Position numbers and translations under genes: made by a program. A stretch of DNA of 64,000 bases from Marispirochaeta sp. (GTDB lineage Bacteria > Spirochaetota > Spirochaetia > JC444 > Marispirochaetaceae), in contig NZ_OY764211.1 of NCBI RefSeq assembly GCF_963668165.1, forward strand, positions 248,001 through 312,000, written 5' to 3'. Below, piece by piece: positions 40,301-47,255 of the stretch (position 1 is its first letter; every line of letters starts with the position of its first letter). The notes under the pieces are model-generated. The model did not search any database, was not told the DNA's origin, and saw nothing but the letters and a program-made list of their open reading frames with translations.

Positions 40301-40572
40301 TCTTCGCAGAGGTTGTACTGAAGATTCACGAAGGACACCCCAATGTGATCGATCATATAAAATCGGGACGTTTCTCCCTGATTATCAATACACCCCTGGG
40401 TCGGAACTCACAGTACGGGGACCACGATATCCGTATCCAGGCGGTGCGTCACAAGGTTCCCTATACCACCACTACCTCGGCAGCCCTGGCGGCAATAGAG
40501 GGAATAAAGTACCTTTCCGGTGGAGAAGTACTGGTACGGCCCCTGGAAACAGCGGGCTTTACAAAAAAATAA
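37354..40572 (+). CDS. carB: Carbamoyl-phosphate synthase large subunit
   Basis: Makes carbamoyl phosphate from bicarbonate, ammonia and two ATP. 1072 residues, the full family length. Two homologous ATP-grasp halves each begin with the conserved (I/L)GSGP or ASGPN-type motif ([39 protein letters not shown]). Each carries the ATP-grasp signatures ([38 protein letters not shown]). The C-terminal MGS-like allosteric domain ends the protein ([22 protein letters not shown]). It overlaps carA by one base and is followed by a bidirectional terminator. Confidence 0.97.
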   Translation: MPARKDLSTIMIIGSGPIVIGQACEFDYSGTQAVAALKEEGYRVVLVNPNPATVMTTPGIADVIYTEPLKPQYVEKIIAKERPDALLPTMGGQTGLNLSLELFDRGILDTYNVELIGATVEAIRLAEDRGRFKELATRIGLDTPRSVMTRDLAGARALAEEVGLPLIIRPSYTLGGMGGSIAYEMDELDDLVSRALEESPVHEALVEESLLGWKEFEMEVMRDRMDNAVIICSIENLDPMGIHTGDSITVAPIQTLSDREYQIMRTASIETLRAVGVDCGGSNVQFAVKPDTGRLVIIEMNPRVSRSSALASKATGFPIARCSAKLAVGYTLDEITNEITGKTVSCFEPALDYVAVKVPRFELEKFPLGYKQLGTQMKSVGESLALGRTFPEALNKALRSAELGVEGLQELSIGYDGLDIMLDTLHPRRIFAAYTVLKREGKRALKSLQERTKFDPWFLHYMLKQVELEDELAGDQLTSELLLRAKRMGLSDKRIASISDRDEAEVSRLREAEGIVAGYHFVDTCAGEFTAETPYFYSTYGEIDEGEPVEGKGVIILASGPNRIGQGLEFDTCCTLASLAYRDEGVKSIIVNSNPETVSTDFNISDRLYIEPLDAEHVASIMRKEGVKDVLVQLGGQTPLNLAQELEAAGANIIGTSVMSIFDAEDRGLFTALMKKLDLRQPENRMAADADEVKLFSREIGFPVLLRPSFVLGGRSMFIAYSEEELEEFLKQDLPMSRERPVLVDQFLEDAFEYDMDALSDGNNVYIAGIMQHIEAAGVHSGDSACVFPPYKSSPQILSEMKDATAKIAREIQVKGFINIQFAVKDDLLYVLEVNPRASRTVPFLSKASGVNLVKAAVRLWQGRDLEKQGLCKGGSGEGHCITGWAVKEAVFSFDRFALVDPLLGPEMRSTGEVIGTGASFGEAFAKAQAAVGSVLPITGRALVSVHQNDRKTILPIVRELKACGFEIAATRGTADYLFSQDIFAEVVLKIHEGHPNVIDHIKSGRFSLIINTPLGRNSQYGDHDIRIQAVRHKVPYTTTTSAALAAIEGIKYLSGGEVLVRPLETAGFTKK

Positions 40573-40575
40573 GAC

Positions 40576-40614
40576 TAAAAAGGAGCCGATCCGGAATGGA
40601 CGGCTCCTTTTTGT
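40576..40614. terminator. Bidirectional intrinsic terminator between carB and cimA
   Basis: AAAAGGAGCCG and CGGCTCCTTTT form an 11-base stem around a loop of about 13 bases. A T run on the plus strand and an A run before the stem let it serve both converging operons. Confidence 0.88.
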
Positions 40615-40645
40615 ATTCAGGTCAGATCCAGGTACCGGGATCTTA

Positions 40646-42211
40646 TTATTCAATATATGTATTGTAATAATACTCAAAGCTCTCCACTATTGCATCCCAG
40701 GATGCTTCCACAATGTTTTCCGAAACACCCACGGTGTCCCAGCTGTTTTCTTTATGGTCCGTGGAGGTAATAAATACCCGTACCTTTGAAGCTGCCGCTT
40801 CCTGGGGATTTAAGACCCGCACCTTATAGTCTATAAGACTGATTTTCTCTATAAAGGGATACAGGGGAAGCAGGGCATCCCGCAGGGCCGCGTCCAACGT
40901 TTCCACCGGTCCGATACCTACTCCGGCTCCCATAACCTGCCGCCTGTTAATGCGCAGAAAGATTCTGCCTACGGTTTTGGAAGGGGTATTACCTGTTTTG
41001 TAGCTCTCCAGGTGATAGTTGTCCAGCTCAAGCATGGAACGGTAACGGCCCAGATGTTTGCGAACCAGGAGGTCGAAGGAGGCTTCCGCGGCCTCATACT
41101 CGTACCCTTCGTTTTCCTTCTCTTTCAGCAGTTTAGTCATGGAGAGGACCTCTTTTGAATTGCGGTCGTACTTTCCGTACTTCTTTAATTTGGGCAGTAC
41201 CGAGGACTTTCCAGCCAGTTCGGAGAGGAGAATGCGCCTCTCGTTTCCAACCCGGGCCCCGTCGATGTGCTCCATCAGCTCCGGTGCCTTGGCTATAACG
41301 TCGGCATGCTGCCCGGCTTTATGACTGAAGGCGGCAATGCCGACGTAGGGCTGCCTTTTTTCCGGAATGATATTGGCTTTCTCGGCAACAAAACGGGAAA
41401 GAGACGTAAGATGTTCAAGGTTTCCGTTCATGGTCACATCGTACCCGCATTTGAGTGCCAGATTCGGTACAACGACACACAGGTTCGCGTTTCCGCAGCG
41501 TTCTCCCCAGCCGTTAACGGTTCCCTGAATATGAACGGCCCCGGCCCTGATACCCGTCAAACTGTTCGCGGTGGCGACTCCCGAGTCGTCATGAAAATGC
41601 ACACCCAGGGGCGCAAGCTTGTCCTGTGGTAATTCCCGGATAAACTGGTCAACCTGGTGGGGAAGAATACCCCCGTTGGTGTCGCACATGATAAGGCAGT
41701 CCGCCCCGGCCTCGGAACCGGCTTCCAGGACCCGCAGTGCATAGGCCGGATCATTTTTATAGCCGTCAAAGAAGTGCTCAAGATCAAAAAACACCTCCCG
41801 GCCTCTGGACTTCAGGTAAGAGATAGAGTCCCGAATCATCTCCAGGTTTTCTTCGATGTCGGTTCTGAGGACCTTCTCTACGTGGGCTTTCCATGTTTTT
41901 CCGACCACGACAACTGTTTCTGTCTCCGCGTTAAGCAGGGCCTGGATATGAGCGTCTTCTGAGGCCTTTTTAGCGGCGTGGCGGGTAGATCCGAAGGCAA
42001 CAATCCTCGCGTGTTTAAATTTCTCCTTCCTGATCTGGTTGAAAAAAGCTTCCTCCTTTTCGTTGGCCAGAGGAAAGCCCCCTTCGATATAATCAACACC
42101 GATATCGTCCAATGCATGGGCAATGGCCAGTTTGTCCTGCAGGGTAAAACTGACCTCGATTCCCTGCATACCGTCACGCAGGGTTGTGTCGAACACTGTA
42201 ATTTTGCTCAT
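40646..42211 (-). CDS. cimA: (R)-citramalate synthase
   Basis: Condenses pyruvate and acetyl-CoA to citramalate, the threonine-independent entry to isoleucine. Start ATG at 42209-42211 (MSKITVFDTTLRDGMQG) with AGGAG upstream; the frame continues upstream without family similarity. 521 residues. The HMGL-type TIM barrel carries DTTLRDG, DYIEGGFPLANEKE, the metal-binding VHFHDDSGVATANSL and VNGWGERCGNANL. The C-terminal LeuA-type regulatory domain follows (RVLNPQEAAASKVRVFI). I favour CimA over isopropylmalate synthase because of length, the YIEGG(F/W)P motif and linkage to ilvBN. It ends the ilvB-ilvN-cimA operon. Confidence 0.9.
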   Translation of the reverse strand: MSKITVFDTTLRDGMQGIEVSFTLQDKLAIAHALDDIGVDYIEGGFPLANEKEEAFFNQIRKEKFKHARIVAFGSTRHAAKKASEDAHIQALLNAETETVVVVGKTWKAHVEKVLRTDIEENLEMIRDSISYLKSRGREVFFDLEHFFDGYKNDPAYALRVLEAGSEAGADCLIMCDTNGGILPHQVDQFIRELPQDKLAPLGVHFHDDSGVATANSLTGIRAGAVHIQGTVNGWGERCGNANLCVVVPNLALKCGYDVTMNGNLEHLTSLSRFVAEKANIIPEKRQPYVGIAAFSHKAGQHADVIAKAPELMEHIDGARVGNERRILLSELAGKSSVLPKLKKYGKYDRNSKEVLSMTKLLKEKENEGYEYEAAEASFDLLVRKHLGRYRSMLELDNYHLESYKTGNTPSKTVGRIFLRINRRQVMGAGVGIGPVETLDAALRDALLPLYPFIEKISLIDYKVRVLNPQEAAASKVRVFITSTDHKENSWDTVGVSENIVEASWDAIVESFEYYYNTYIE

Positions 42212-42245
42212 TCTTATTCTCCTGAGTATTCTGTTCTGAAAATAA

Positions 42246-42752
42246 TCAGCTTCTGTCTGTTGGTTCCCGCTGACCCTTCCTGCCCCGGGACATGGATACA
42301 ATGCCGCTGCGGGCAAACTCGAGGATCGAGAAATCACCTAACAACGCAATAAAATCATCGATCTTCTCCGATGAACCGGTCAGTTCCAGCATGATGGACT
42401 CACTGGCCACATCCATAACCTTGGCGCGGAATATGTCGGCTATTTGAAAAATCTCTCCCCGGGTCCCGCTCTTTGCCTTCACCCGTACCAGGGCGAGTTC
42501 CCGGTCTATGGTGGGGTTGTCAGTCAGGTCGACTACCTTGATGATATCGATCAGTCTGTTGAGCTGTTTTTTTATCTGATCGATGATCTGATCATCCCCC
42601 CCGCAGACCAGGGTAATACGGGTCATGCTGGGATCAACCGACGGACCGGCGGTAAAACTTTCCAGGTTATACCCTCGGCCGGAAAAGAGTCCGGCGATCC
42701 TGGATAGAACACCTTCGTGGTTTTCTACCAGCAGAGATATTGTATGCTTCAC
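42246..42752 (-). CDS. ilvN: Acetolactate synthase small (regulatory) subunit
   Basis: Regulatory partner of IlvB, providing feedback inhibition. Start GTG at 42750-42752 (MKHTISLLVENHEGVLSRIAG), which overlaps the ilvB stop as GTGA. AGGAGGCC is near. 168 residues: an N-terminal ACT domain (GLFSGRGYNLESFTAG) and the C-terminal domain ending in LGDFSILEFARSGIVSMSRG, the usual IlvN arrangement. cimA starts about 34 bases downstream. Confidence 0.95.
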   Translation of the reverse strand: MKHTISLLVENHEGVLSRIAGLFSGRGYNLESFTAGPSVDPSMTRITLVCGGDDQIIDQIKKQLNRLIDIIKVVDLTDNPTIDRELALVRVKAKSGTRGEIFQIADIFRAKVMDVASESIMLELTGSSEKIDDFIALLGDFSILEFARSGIVSMSRGRKGQREPTDRS

Positions 42753-44497
42753 AGGGGGCCTCCTTTGCCCAGCATCTCGTGCAGAGCTGCTCCGGGAGCA
42801 ACCATGGGCCAGACATTCGCTTCCCGGGGAATGATAAAATCGATAATAACCGGCCTGTCCCGTGTTATAGAGGCCGTCTCTATGACTTCCGCTGCCTCGG
42901 TAATAGTGGCTGCCCGCATGCCCGCCGCCCCGTAAGCCCTTGCCAGGGCGACAAAGTCGGGTACATAGGCCGGACATCCGGCTCCATGAGTGCCTGGTTC
43001 GGTGCAGTCCGGAGGGCATCCAATACCGGCTTCCAGACAGGTTTTGGAGTAGCGTCGGTTATAAAACAGCTCCTGCCATTGTCGAACCATTCCAAGATAG
43101 CCATTGTTGAGAATCGCAACAATGACGGGAAACCCTTCCAGTACAGCGGTAGCGAGTTCCTGGATATTCATCTGAATCGATCCGTCACCGGCTATGGTAA
43201 GAACCCGGCGCTCCGGATTACCGGCCTGGGCTCCTATTGCTGCCGGGAATCCGTAGCCCATGGTGCCGAGTCCTCCGGATGTGAGCCAGCTTCTGCTGCT
43301 TGTAAAAGGAAAATACTGGGCAGCCCACATCTGGTTCTGGCCTACTTCGGTACTGACAATCGCCTCGGGGAATTTGTTACCAAGAAGACGAATAATACGC
43401 ATGGCGGTCAATTCTTCGGAAGTATCAGGCTCTTTCTCCTCAATGGAGCGATAGTAGTCCGAGTATCCCCGGAGCTCCGAAATCCATTCTCCGGGAACCG
43501 AGTTTTCAATGAGGGGTAAAAGTACGGCAAGGGTTTTCTTTGCATCCCCGACGATGGGTATGGCTACGGGTACATTCCGTGCAATCGCCGCCGGGTCGAT
43601 ATCTATATGGATAATCCGGGCTTCAGGTGCGAAGCGGGAGAGATCTCCGGTGGCCCGGTCATCAAAGCGGACCCCGATCCCCAAAAGCAGGTCTGTCTTT
43701 TGTACTGCCATGTTCGCGGCATAACTGCCGTGCATACCGATCATTCCAAGGTTCAGAGGATTGTCCGCTGCTACGGCTCCGATCCCCATCAGGCTGGTAA
43801 CCAGGGGAATACCGCTTTTTTTCAGGAGCTTATTCAATTCCCCGGCGGCATCGGCAATATGTACGCCGCCGCCGACAAAGATCAATGGTTTTTTGGCTTT
43901 GTTCAAAGCTGCTGCAGCCCGTTTAATCTGTACGGTGTGTCCATCGGTTACCGGGTTGTAGCCTCTGATATTGACCGTATCGGGAATTCCGTTGCTGGTA
44001 TCCGCAGTCATAATATCCTTGGGTACGTCTATTACAACCGGCCCGGGACGCCCTGAGGAGGCAATATAAAAACCTTCCCGCACAATCATGGCCAGGCGGT
44101 CTATGTCTGTGACAAGGTAATTGTGCTTCGTGACCGGCCGGGTAATCCCCACAGTGTCCGCCTCCTGAAAAGCATCGTTACCGATCATTTGACGGGGAAC
44201 CTGTCCGGATATGCAGATAATTGGAACACTGTCAAAATTTGCCGTTGCCAGACCGGTTACAGTATTGGTCGCGCCCGGCCCGCTGGTTACGATACATACA
44301 CCGGGTTTTCCGGTTGAACGGGCGTATCCGTCGGCGGCATGCACTGCAGCCTGCTCGTGGCGTGTTAAAACTACCCGGATCGCGGTCTCTTCGTACAACT
44401 GATCAAAGAGTGGAATCACCGCGCCGCCGGGATAGCCGAAAACCATCTCGACTTTTTCCTTTTTTAAGGCTTCTACAATAACTTCTGTGCCTTTCAA
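42749..44497 (-). CDS. ilvB: Acetolactate synthase large (catalytic) subunit
   Basis: ThDP-dependent first common enzyme of valine, leucine and isoleucine synthesis. The TTG at 44495-44497 (MKGTEVIVEALKKEKVEMVFGYPGG) has AAAAGGAGCGGTAC directly upstream and was preferred to the ATG nine codons earlier. 582 residues. Key features: the catalytic Glu segment LTRHEQAAVHAADGYAR, GPGATNTVTG, FAD/ThDP segments, and the ThDP motif GDGSIQMNIQELATA...NNGYLGMVRQW. After the RYS motif there is an inserted segment with four cysteines (CLEAGIGCPPDC, then HGAGC) that many AHAS proteins lack. A leader peptide and terminator precede the gene. Confidence 0.95.
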   Translation of the reverse strand: MKGTEVIVEALKKEKVEMVFGYPGGAVIPLFDQLYEETAIRVVLTRHEQAAVHAADGYARSTGKPGVCIVTSGPGATNTVTGLATANFDSVPIICISGQVPRQMIGNDAFQEADTVGITRPVTKHNYLVTDIDRLAMIVREGFYIASSGRPGPVVIDVPKDIMTADTSNGIPDTVNIRGYNPVTDGHTVQIKRAAAALNKAKKPLIFVGGGVHIADAAGELNKLLKKSGIPLVTSLMGIGAVAADNPLNLGMIGMHGSYAANMAVQKTDLLLGIGVRFDDRATGDLSRFAPEARIIHIDIDPAAIARNVPVAIPIVGDAKKTLAVLLPLIENSVPGEWISELRGYSDYYRSIEEKEPDTSEELTAMRIIRLLGNKFPEAIVSTEVGQNQMWAAQYFPFTSSRSWLTSGGLGTMGYGFPAAIGAQAGNPERRVLTIAGDGSIQMNIQELATAVLEGFPVIVAILNNGYLGMVRQWQELFYNRRYSKTCLEAGIGCPPDCTEPGTHGAGCPAYVPDFVALARAYGAAGMRAATITEAAEVIETASITRDRPVIIDFIIPREANVWPMVAPGAALHEMLGKGGPL

Positions 44498-44528
44498 GTA
44501 CCGCTCCTTTTCTTGATACAGCAAACAT

Positions 44529-44563
44529 AAAAAAAGGCCGTCCTTCCCGCAGGAAGAACGGCC
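44529..44563 (-). terminator. Intrinsic terminator in the ilvBN-cimA leader (attenuator)
   Basis: On the minus strand GGCCGTTCTTCC (44563-44552) pairs along 12 bases with GGAAGGACGGCC (44547-44536), loop four bases, followed by seven T. It stands between the leader peptide stop (44577) and ilvB, so it must be bypassed for the operon to be expressed. Confidence 0.88.
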
Positions 44564-44576
44564 TGTTATAGGCTCT

Positions 44577-44669
44577 CTACAAGCCTCTAGGCATATTCTC
44601 CCGCGACAGCGGGCCGATAATCAGAATAATGGGGAGAATAATAATAAGGCTTATTATGGCTAAGATCAT
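44577..44669 (-). CDS. Branched-chain amino acid leader peptide (30 aa) of the ilvBN-cimA attenuator
   Basis: The ATG at 44667-44669 opens a 30-codon frame ending TAG at 44577-44579. The first 18 residues read MILAIISLIIILPIILII. In total there are ten Ile and six Leu codons and no Val. A promoter -35 lies directly upstream, the ATG is about seven bases after the putative -10, and there is no Shine-Dalgarno sequence. The stop is 14 bases before the terminator stem. Short complementary segments overlap the codons and terminator: AGGCT (44586-44582), AGCCT (44574-44570), AGGCC (44564-44560). They could make mutually exclusive hairpins. This is the layout of a ribosome-mediated attenuator such as enterobacterial ilvL. 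Family databases usually miss such genes. Confidence 0.8.
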   Translation of the reverse strand: MILAIISLIIILPIILIIGPLSRENMPRGL

Positions 44670-44676
44670 TGTTAAT

Positions 44677-44705
44677 GAAATACTCTAGTATTACGCTCTT
44701 GTCAA
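44677..44705 (-). promoter_or_regulatory. Promoter of the ilv leader and ilvBN-cimA
   Basis: A perfect TTGACA on the minus strand (44705-44700), then a 17-base spacer and a weak TATTTC (44682-44677). The start would fall at or next to the ATG of the leader peptide (44669). Confidence 0.55.
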
Positions 44706-44739
44706 GGAAAAATGTGAAAAAGGTAGTAAAAAGCGGAAC

Positions 44740-44768
44740 TTGACCTGTTCTGTCAGATCACCTAGAAT
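44740..44768 (+). promoter_or_regulatory. Sigma-70 promoter with leaderless layout before the gene at 44775
   Basis: TTGACC (44740-44745), 17-base spacer, TAGAAT (44763-44768). The ATG begins after only six further bases, so the predicted +1 coincides with the ATG. No Shine-Dalgarno sequence is present (only ACCTCC). Confidence 0.7.
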
Positions 44769-44774
44769 ACCTCC

Positions 44775-46496
44775 ATGCATAGTGAACAGGGTACATCCGG
44801 TTTCGACCGACTTGTTCTTGAATTGTCTCGCGAAGAGCGGCACGACATGCTGGTTCGCTTAACGAAAATGCTCGAAGGTGAAAGTGAACCTGTCCACGTC
44901 ATGGACGATGAACCCCATCCTGTAAACCTGGAAAGCGAATACAGCGGATTCTCCTTTTTTCAGAAGATCATCGTCTTCTTCCGCATTTTGTTTACTCCCC
45001 TTACACGAATAGAAGTAATTGAAGACGCGATAATGCGTCAAATTTACCATGAGCTTGATTCTGTGTATCCCGGTTTGTATGACTATTCTTCCGGTACATT
45101 GAGCAGTGTGTTTCTCGAGGAAATAAAAAATCTGCGTAAATCGGTGCAAATATTTATGCTGCCCCTGTCTCGTCTGACTATCCAGAAGAAGGAAGAACTC
45201 TTCGCGTTTATTGTCAACCAGGACCTTCCGCATATCGATCAGCGGATTCGGGATGCCTGTGTTCCGGAAAAATTCGTATCTGAACTGGACGAAGGTGGAG
45301 AAAAAGAGCTGGCCCGGTATCTGTACAACCAGTTTGAAGATATTCTTTTTGAATTGACCCCCGAGGAGAAGGGAAAGCTTGCCCAGGACTCCCGGTTTCT
45401 GCAGATTCTGAGTGAACTCGTCTATTTTCCCTATGATAAAATCAAGAATAAGTACGCCGGCTCAAGTCATGAGGGTAGATGTCCTGCTTCCGAAATTCGG
45501 GATCCTCTGACCCAATTAATGTCTATTTTCCACAGCATGAACTGTTCTGCCTCTCCGGCTTTAATTGAATCCCTGTTTATTCTTACTCGTCTGGAACAGG
45601 AAGATACCGATCCCCGGGTCCTCCTGGATGAGCTAAAACGTGATATAGCCCGGACAAGCGAGGGATTACGGGGAATACGCAATTTTTACCGGTCTGTTCC
45701 TCTTTACGATATTTTACGTCTTGCTTCGGGGAAAGCCAACATATTTTTTAAACCGGTCTCCGCCGGAGAGGAGTGGCTGACCCTGCTGCGGTCCTTCTGG
45801 AAGCAGAAACTAAAAAAAGAAGCCCGTCGGTTTTTGCTTTCCAGGGAATACGACATGACCATCGAGCAAGCCAAACTGCTTTTAGAAGGAAAAGACTTGA
45901 AGCCTTTGTCCCATTATCAGACTGGCGGGCATCCTGTCTCCATAAATCTCGTACATGAATGGTCCATGGCTTTTCTGTCAGGCTTTCTGGATTTTCTGTT
46001 CTCTTTAAAAATAAATATGATCCTGAAACAGCTGCTGATCGATGGCGAGTTTTACAAGGAGCAAAACAGTGAAGATTATTCCGAGGCCTACAACGGTCTT
46101 CATCTGCTGGCGGAGAATATCGGCGAACCTGGTGATTTCTTGTCTCCCTCCGGGGAAGGAGGCAAGCTGCTTTTCTCTATAGCTTCGGACGTTTCTGCAA
46201 AAAACCTGCGCCAGAAAAAAGCGGCTAAAATTGCCGACGAAGCAGACATGCGGGCACGGAGACTGTTACATAACGGTCTTGAACTTATAACCCTGTTATC
46301 TTCCGTATTGGAAGGAATTTTGCACGGTGAAAAGGGCGGGCGTTTTGATACCCTGTCAAATCTGGGGTATATAGGCGGACGCAACAACGAAGCATTTCTC
46401 AAGGAGCTGGGCGACGTATCACAGGCTGTCACCGAAGGACGACGAATCCTGGAAAGCATGATAGCCCTGGAAGAACAGTATGCCCGAACTGCCTGA
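44775..46496 (+). CDS. Conserved spirochaete-type protein of unknown function
   Basis: 573 residues, no signal peptide. Charged, helical protein; a hydrophobic stretch near residues 60-75 (FFQKIIVFFRILFTPLTRIEV) may touch the membrane. Segments such as SREERHDMLVRLTKMLEGES at the N-terminus and LPLSRLTIQKKEELFAFI are typical of a family I associate with spirochaetes. I think it corresponds to the DUF5312 group but am not certain. The gene has its own promoter and appears leaderless. It overlaps pgeF by 17 bases. No function can be assigned. Confidence 0.8.
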   Translation: MHSEQGTSGFDRLVLELSREERHDMLVRLTKMLEGESEPVHVMDDEPHPVNLESEYSGFSFFQKIIVFFRILFTPLTRIEVIEDAIMRQIYHELDSVYPGLYDYSSGTLSSVFLEEIKNLRKSVQIFMLPLSRLTIQKKEELFAFIVNQDLPHIDQRIRDACVPEKFVSELDEGGEKELARYLYNQFEDILFELTPEEKGKLAQDSRFLQILSELVYFPYDKIKNKYAGSSHEGRCPASEIRDPLTQLMSIFHSMNCSASPALIESLFILTRLEQEDTDPRVLLDELKRDIARTSEGLRGIRNFYRSVPLYDILRLASGKANIFFKPVSAGEEWLTLLRSFWKQKLKKEARRFLLSREYDMTIEQAKLLLEGKDLKPLSHYQTGGHPVSINLVHEWSMAFLSGFLDFLFSLKINMILKQLLIDGEFYKEQNSEDYSEAYNGLHLLAENIGEPGDFLSPSGEGGKLLFSIASDVSAKNLRQKKAAKIADEADMRARRLLHNGLELITLLSSVLEGILHGEKGGRFDTLSNLGYIGGRNNEAFLKELGDVSQAVTEGRRILESMIALEEQYARTA

Positions 46497-47220
46497 AACA
46501 TCTATTCATCGCAGCAGTAAATATATTGAATTCCGCCTGCCTGCGGATGGGGGAGAGGCTCCTTTTTTTATTCTCAGTACCATCGGGGCGGGCTCCATGA
46601 GCTGGAAAGATCCCGCGGGGAATGAACGTAGAAAGAAGCTCTATACTGCCCTCGGAATAGTGGGCCCGGTCCACGCGCTTTTGCAGCAACATACCCGGCT
46701 TATACATAAGACCCCTGCAGATTCTGCCCAGAGTCCGCCTCTGCAGATCGGGGACGGCCTTGTCCTTTCCCGAAAGCCGGGCTTTATTTCAGTTACCGTG
46801 GCCGATTGTATGCCGATCTGCATTTGGCACAGAAAAACCGGCGAACTGATCCTGCTTCATTCGGGATGGAAGGGGACGGGTATCTTCAAATCGGCCCTGC
46901 TGCGGTATTCTGCCCGGGAACGGAAAGAGGACCTTGCTGTTTTCCTTGGCCCCTCCATCGGCAGCTGCTGCTACGAGGTTGACCGGCGGCGGTACGATTA
47001 TTTCCGTACCTCCTTTGGTGAAGGAGCCGTAAGGAACAAAGCGGGTCGATTTTATCTCTCTCTCCTGCACGCAAATCTGGCTCTTGCGGCGGAGTGCGGT
47101 GTAGAGGATACATATTATTACAACCCCTGTACCTGCTGCAATCCGGATTTCGGTTCCTTCCGTCGCCAGGGCCCGGAAAAGTTTAGCTCCATGCTTGCAC
47201 TATTTGGCTATTTTCAATAG
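46480..47220 (+). CDS. pgeF: PgeF/YfiH-type multicopper-like (laccase-domain) purine nucleoside phosphorylase family protein
   Basis: Family once called polyphenol oxidase or laccase domain; members act on purine nucleosides or edit peptidoglycan precursors. 246 residues. Hallmarks: VTVADCMPICIW (conserved Asp-Cys), LLHSGWKGT (metal His), LGPSIGSCCYEV and the C-terminal CTCCNPDFGSFRRQG. The ATG at 46480 has GGAAG upstream and lies within the 3' end of the preceding gene, so they are probably one operon. Which of the reported activities applies cannot be told from sequence. Confidence 0.88.
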   Translation: MPELPETSIHRSSKYIEFRLPADGGEAPFFILSTIGAGSMSWKDPAGNERRKKLYTALGIVGPVHALLQQHTRLIHKTPADSAQSPPLQIGDGLVLSRKPGFISVTVADCMPICIWHRKTGELILLHSGWKGTGIFKSALLRYSARERKEDLAVFLGPSIGSCCYEVDRRRYDYFRTSFGEGAVRNKAGRFYLSLLHANLALAAECGVEDTYYYNPCTCCNPDFGSFRRQGPEKFSSMLALFGYFQ

Positions 47221-47255
47221 ATTTTGAACCATTCAGTAGCTAATAAGGGGTTTTC

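Noticed and set aside
42212..42337. Upstream extension of the cimA frame
   Set aside because: The 42 added residues are not CimA-like and overlap ilvN; the ATG at 42211 has AGGAG upstream and starts exactly at the conserved N-terminus.
42753..43019. Upstream extension of the ilvN frame
   Set aside because: It overlaps ilvB out of frame and reads as low-quality sequence; the GTG at 42752 gives the proper ACT-domain start.
44577..44705. T-box riboswitch upstream of ilvB
   Set aside because: No T-box consensus (AGGGTGGNACCGCG-like) or specifier loop is visible, and the leader is too short; the translated Ile/Leu run explains it better.
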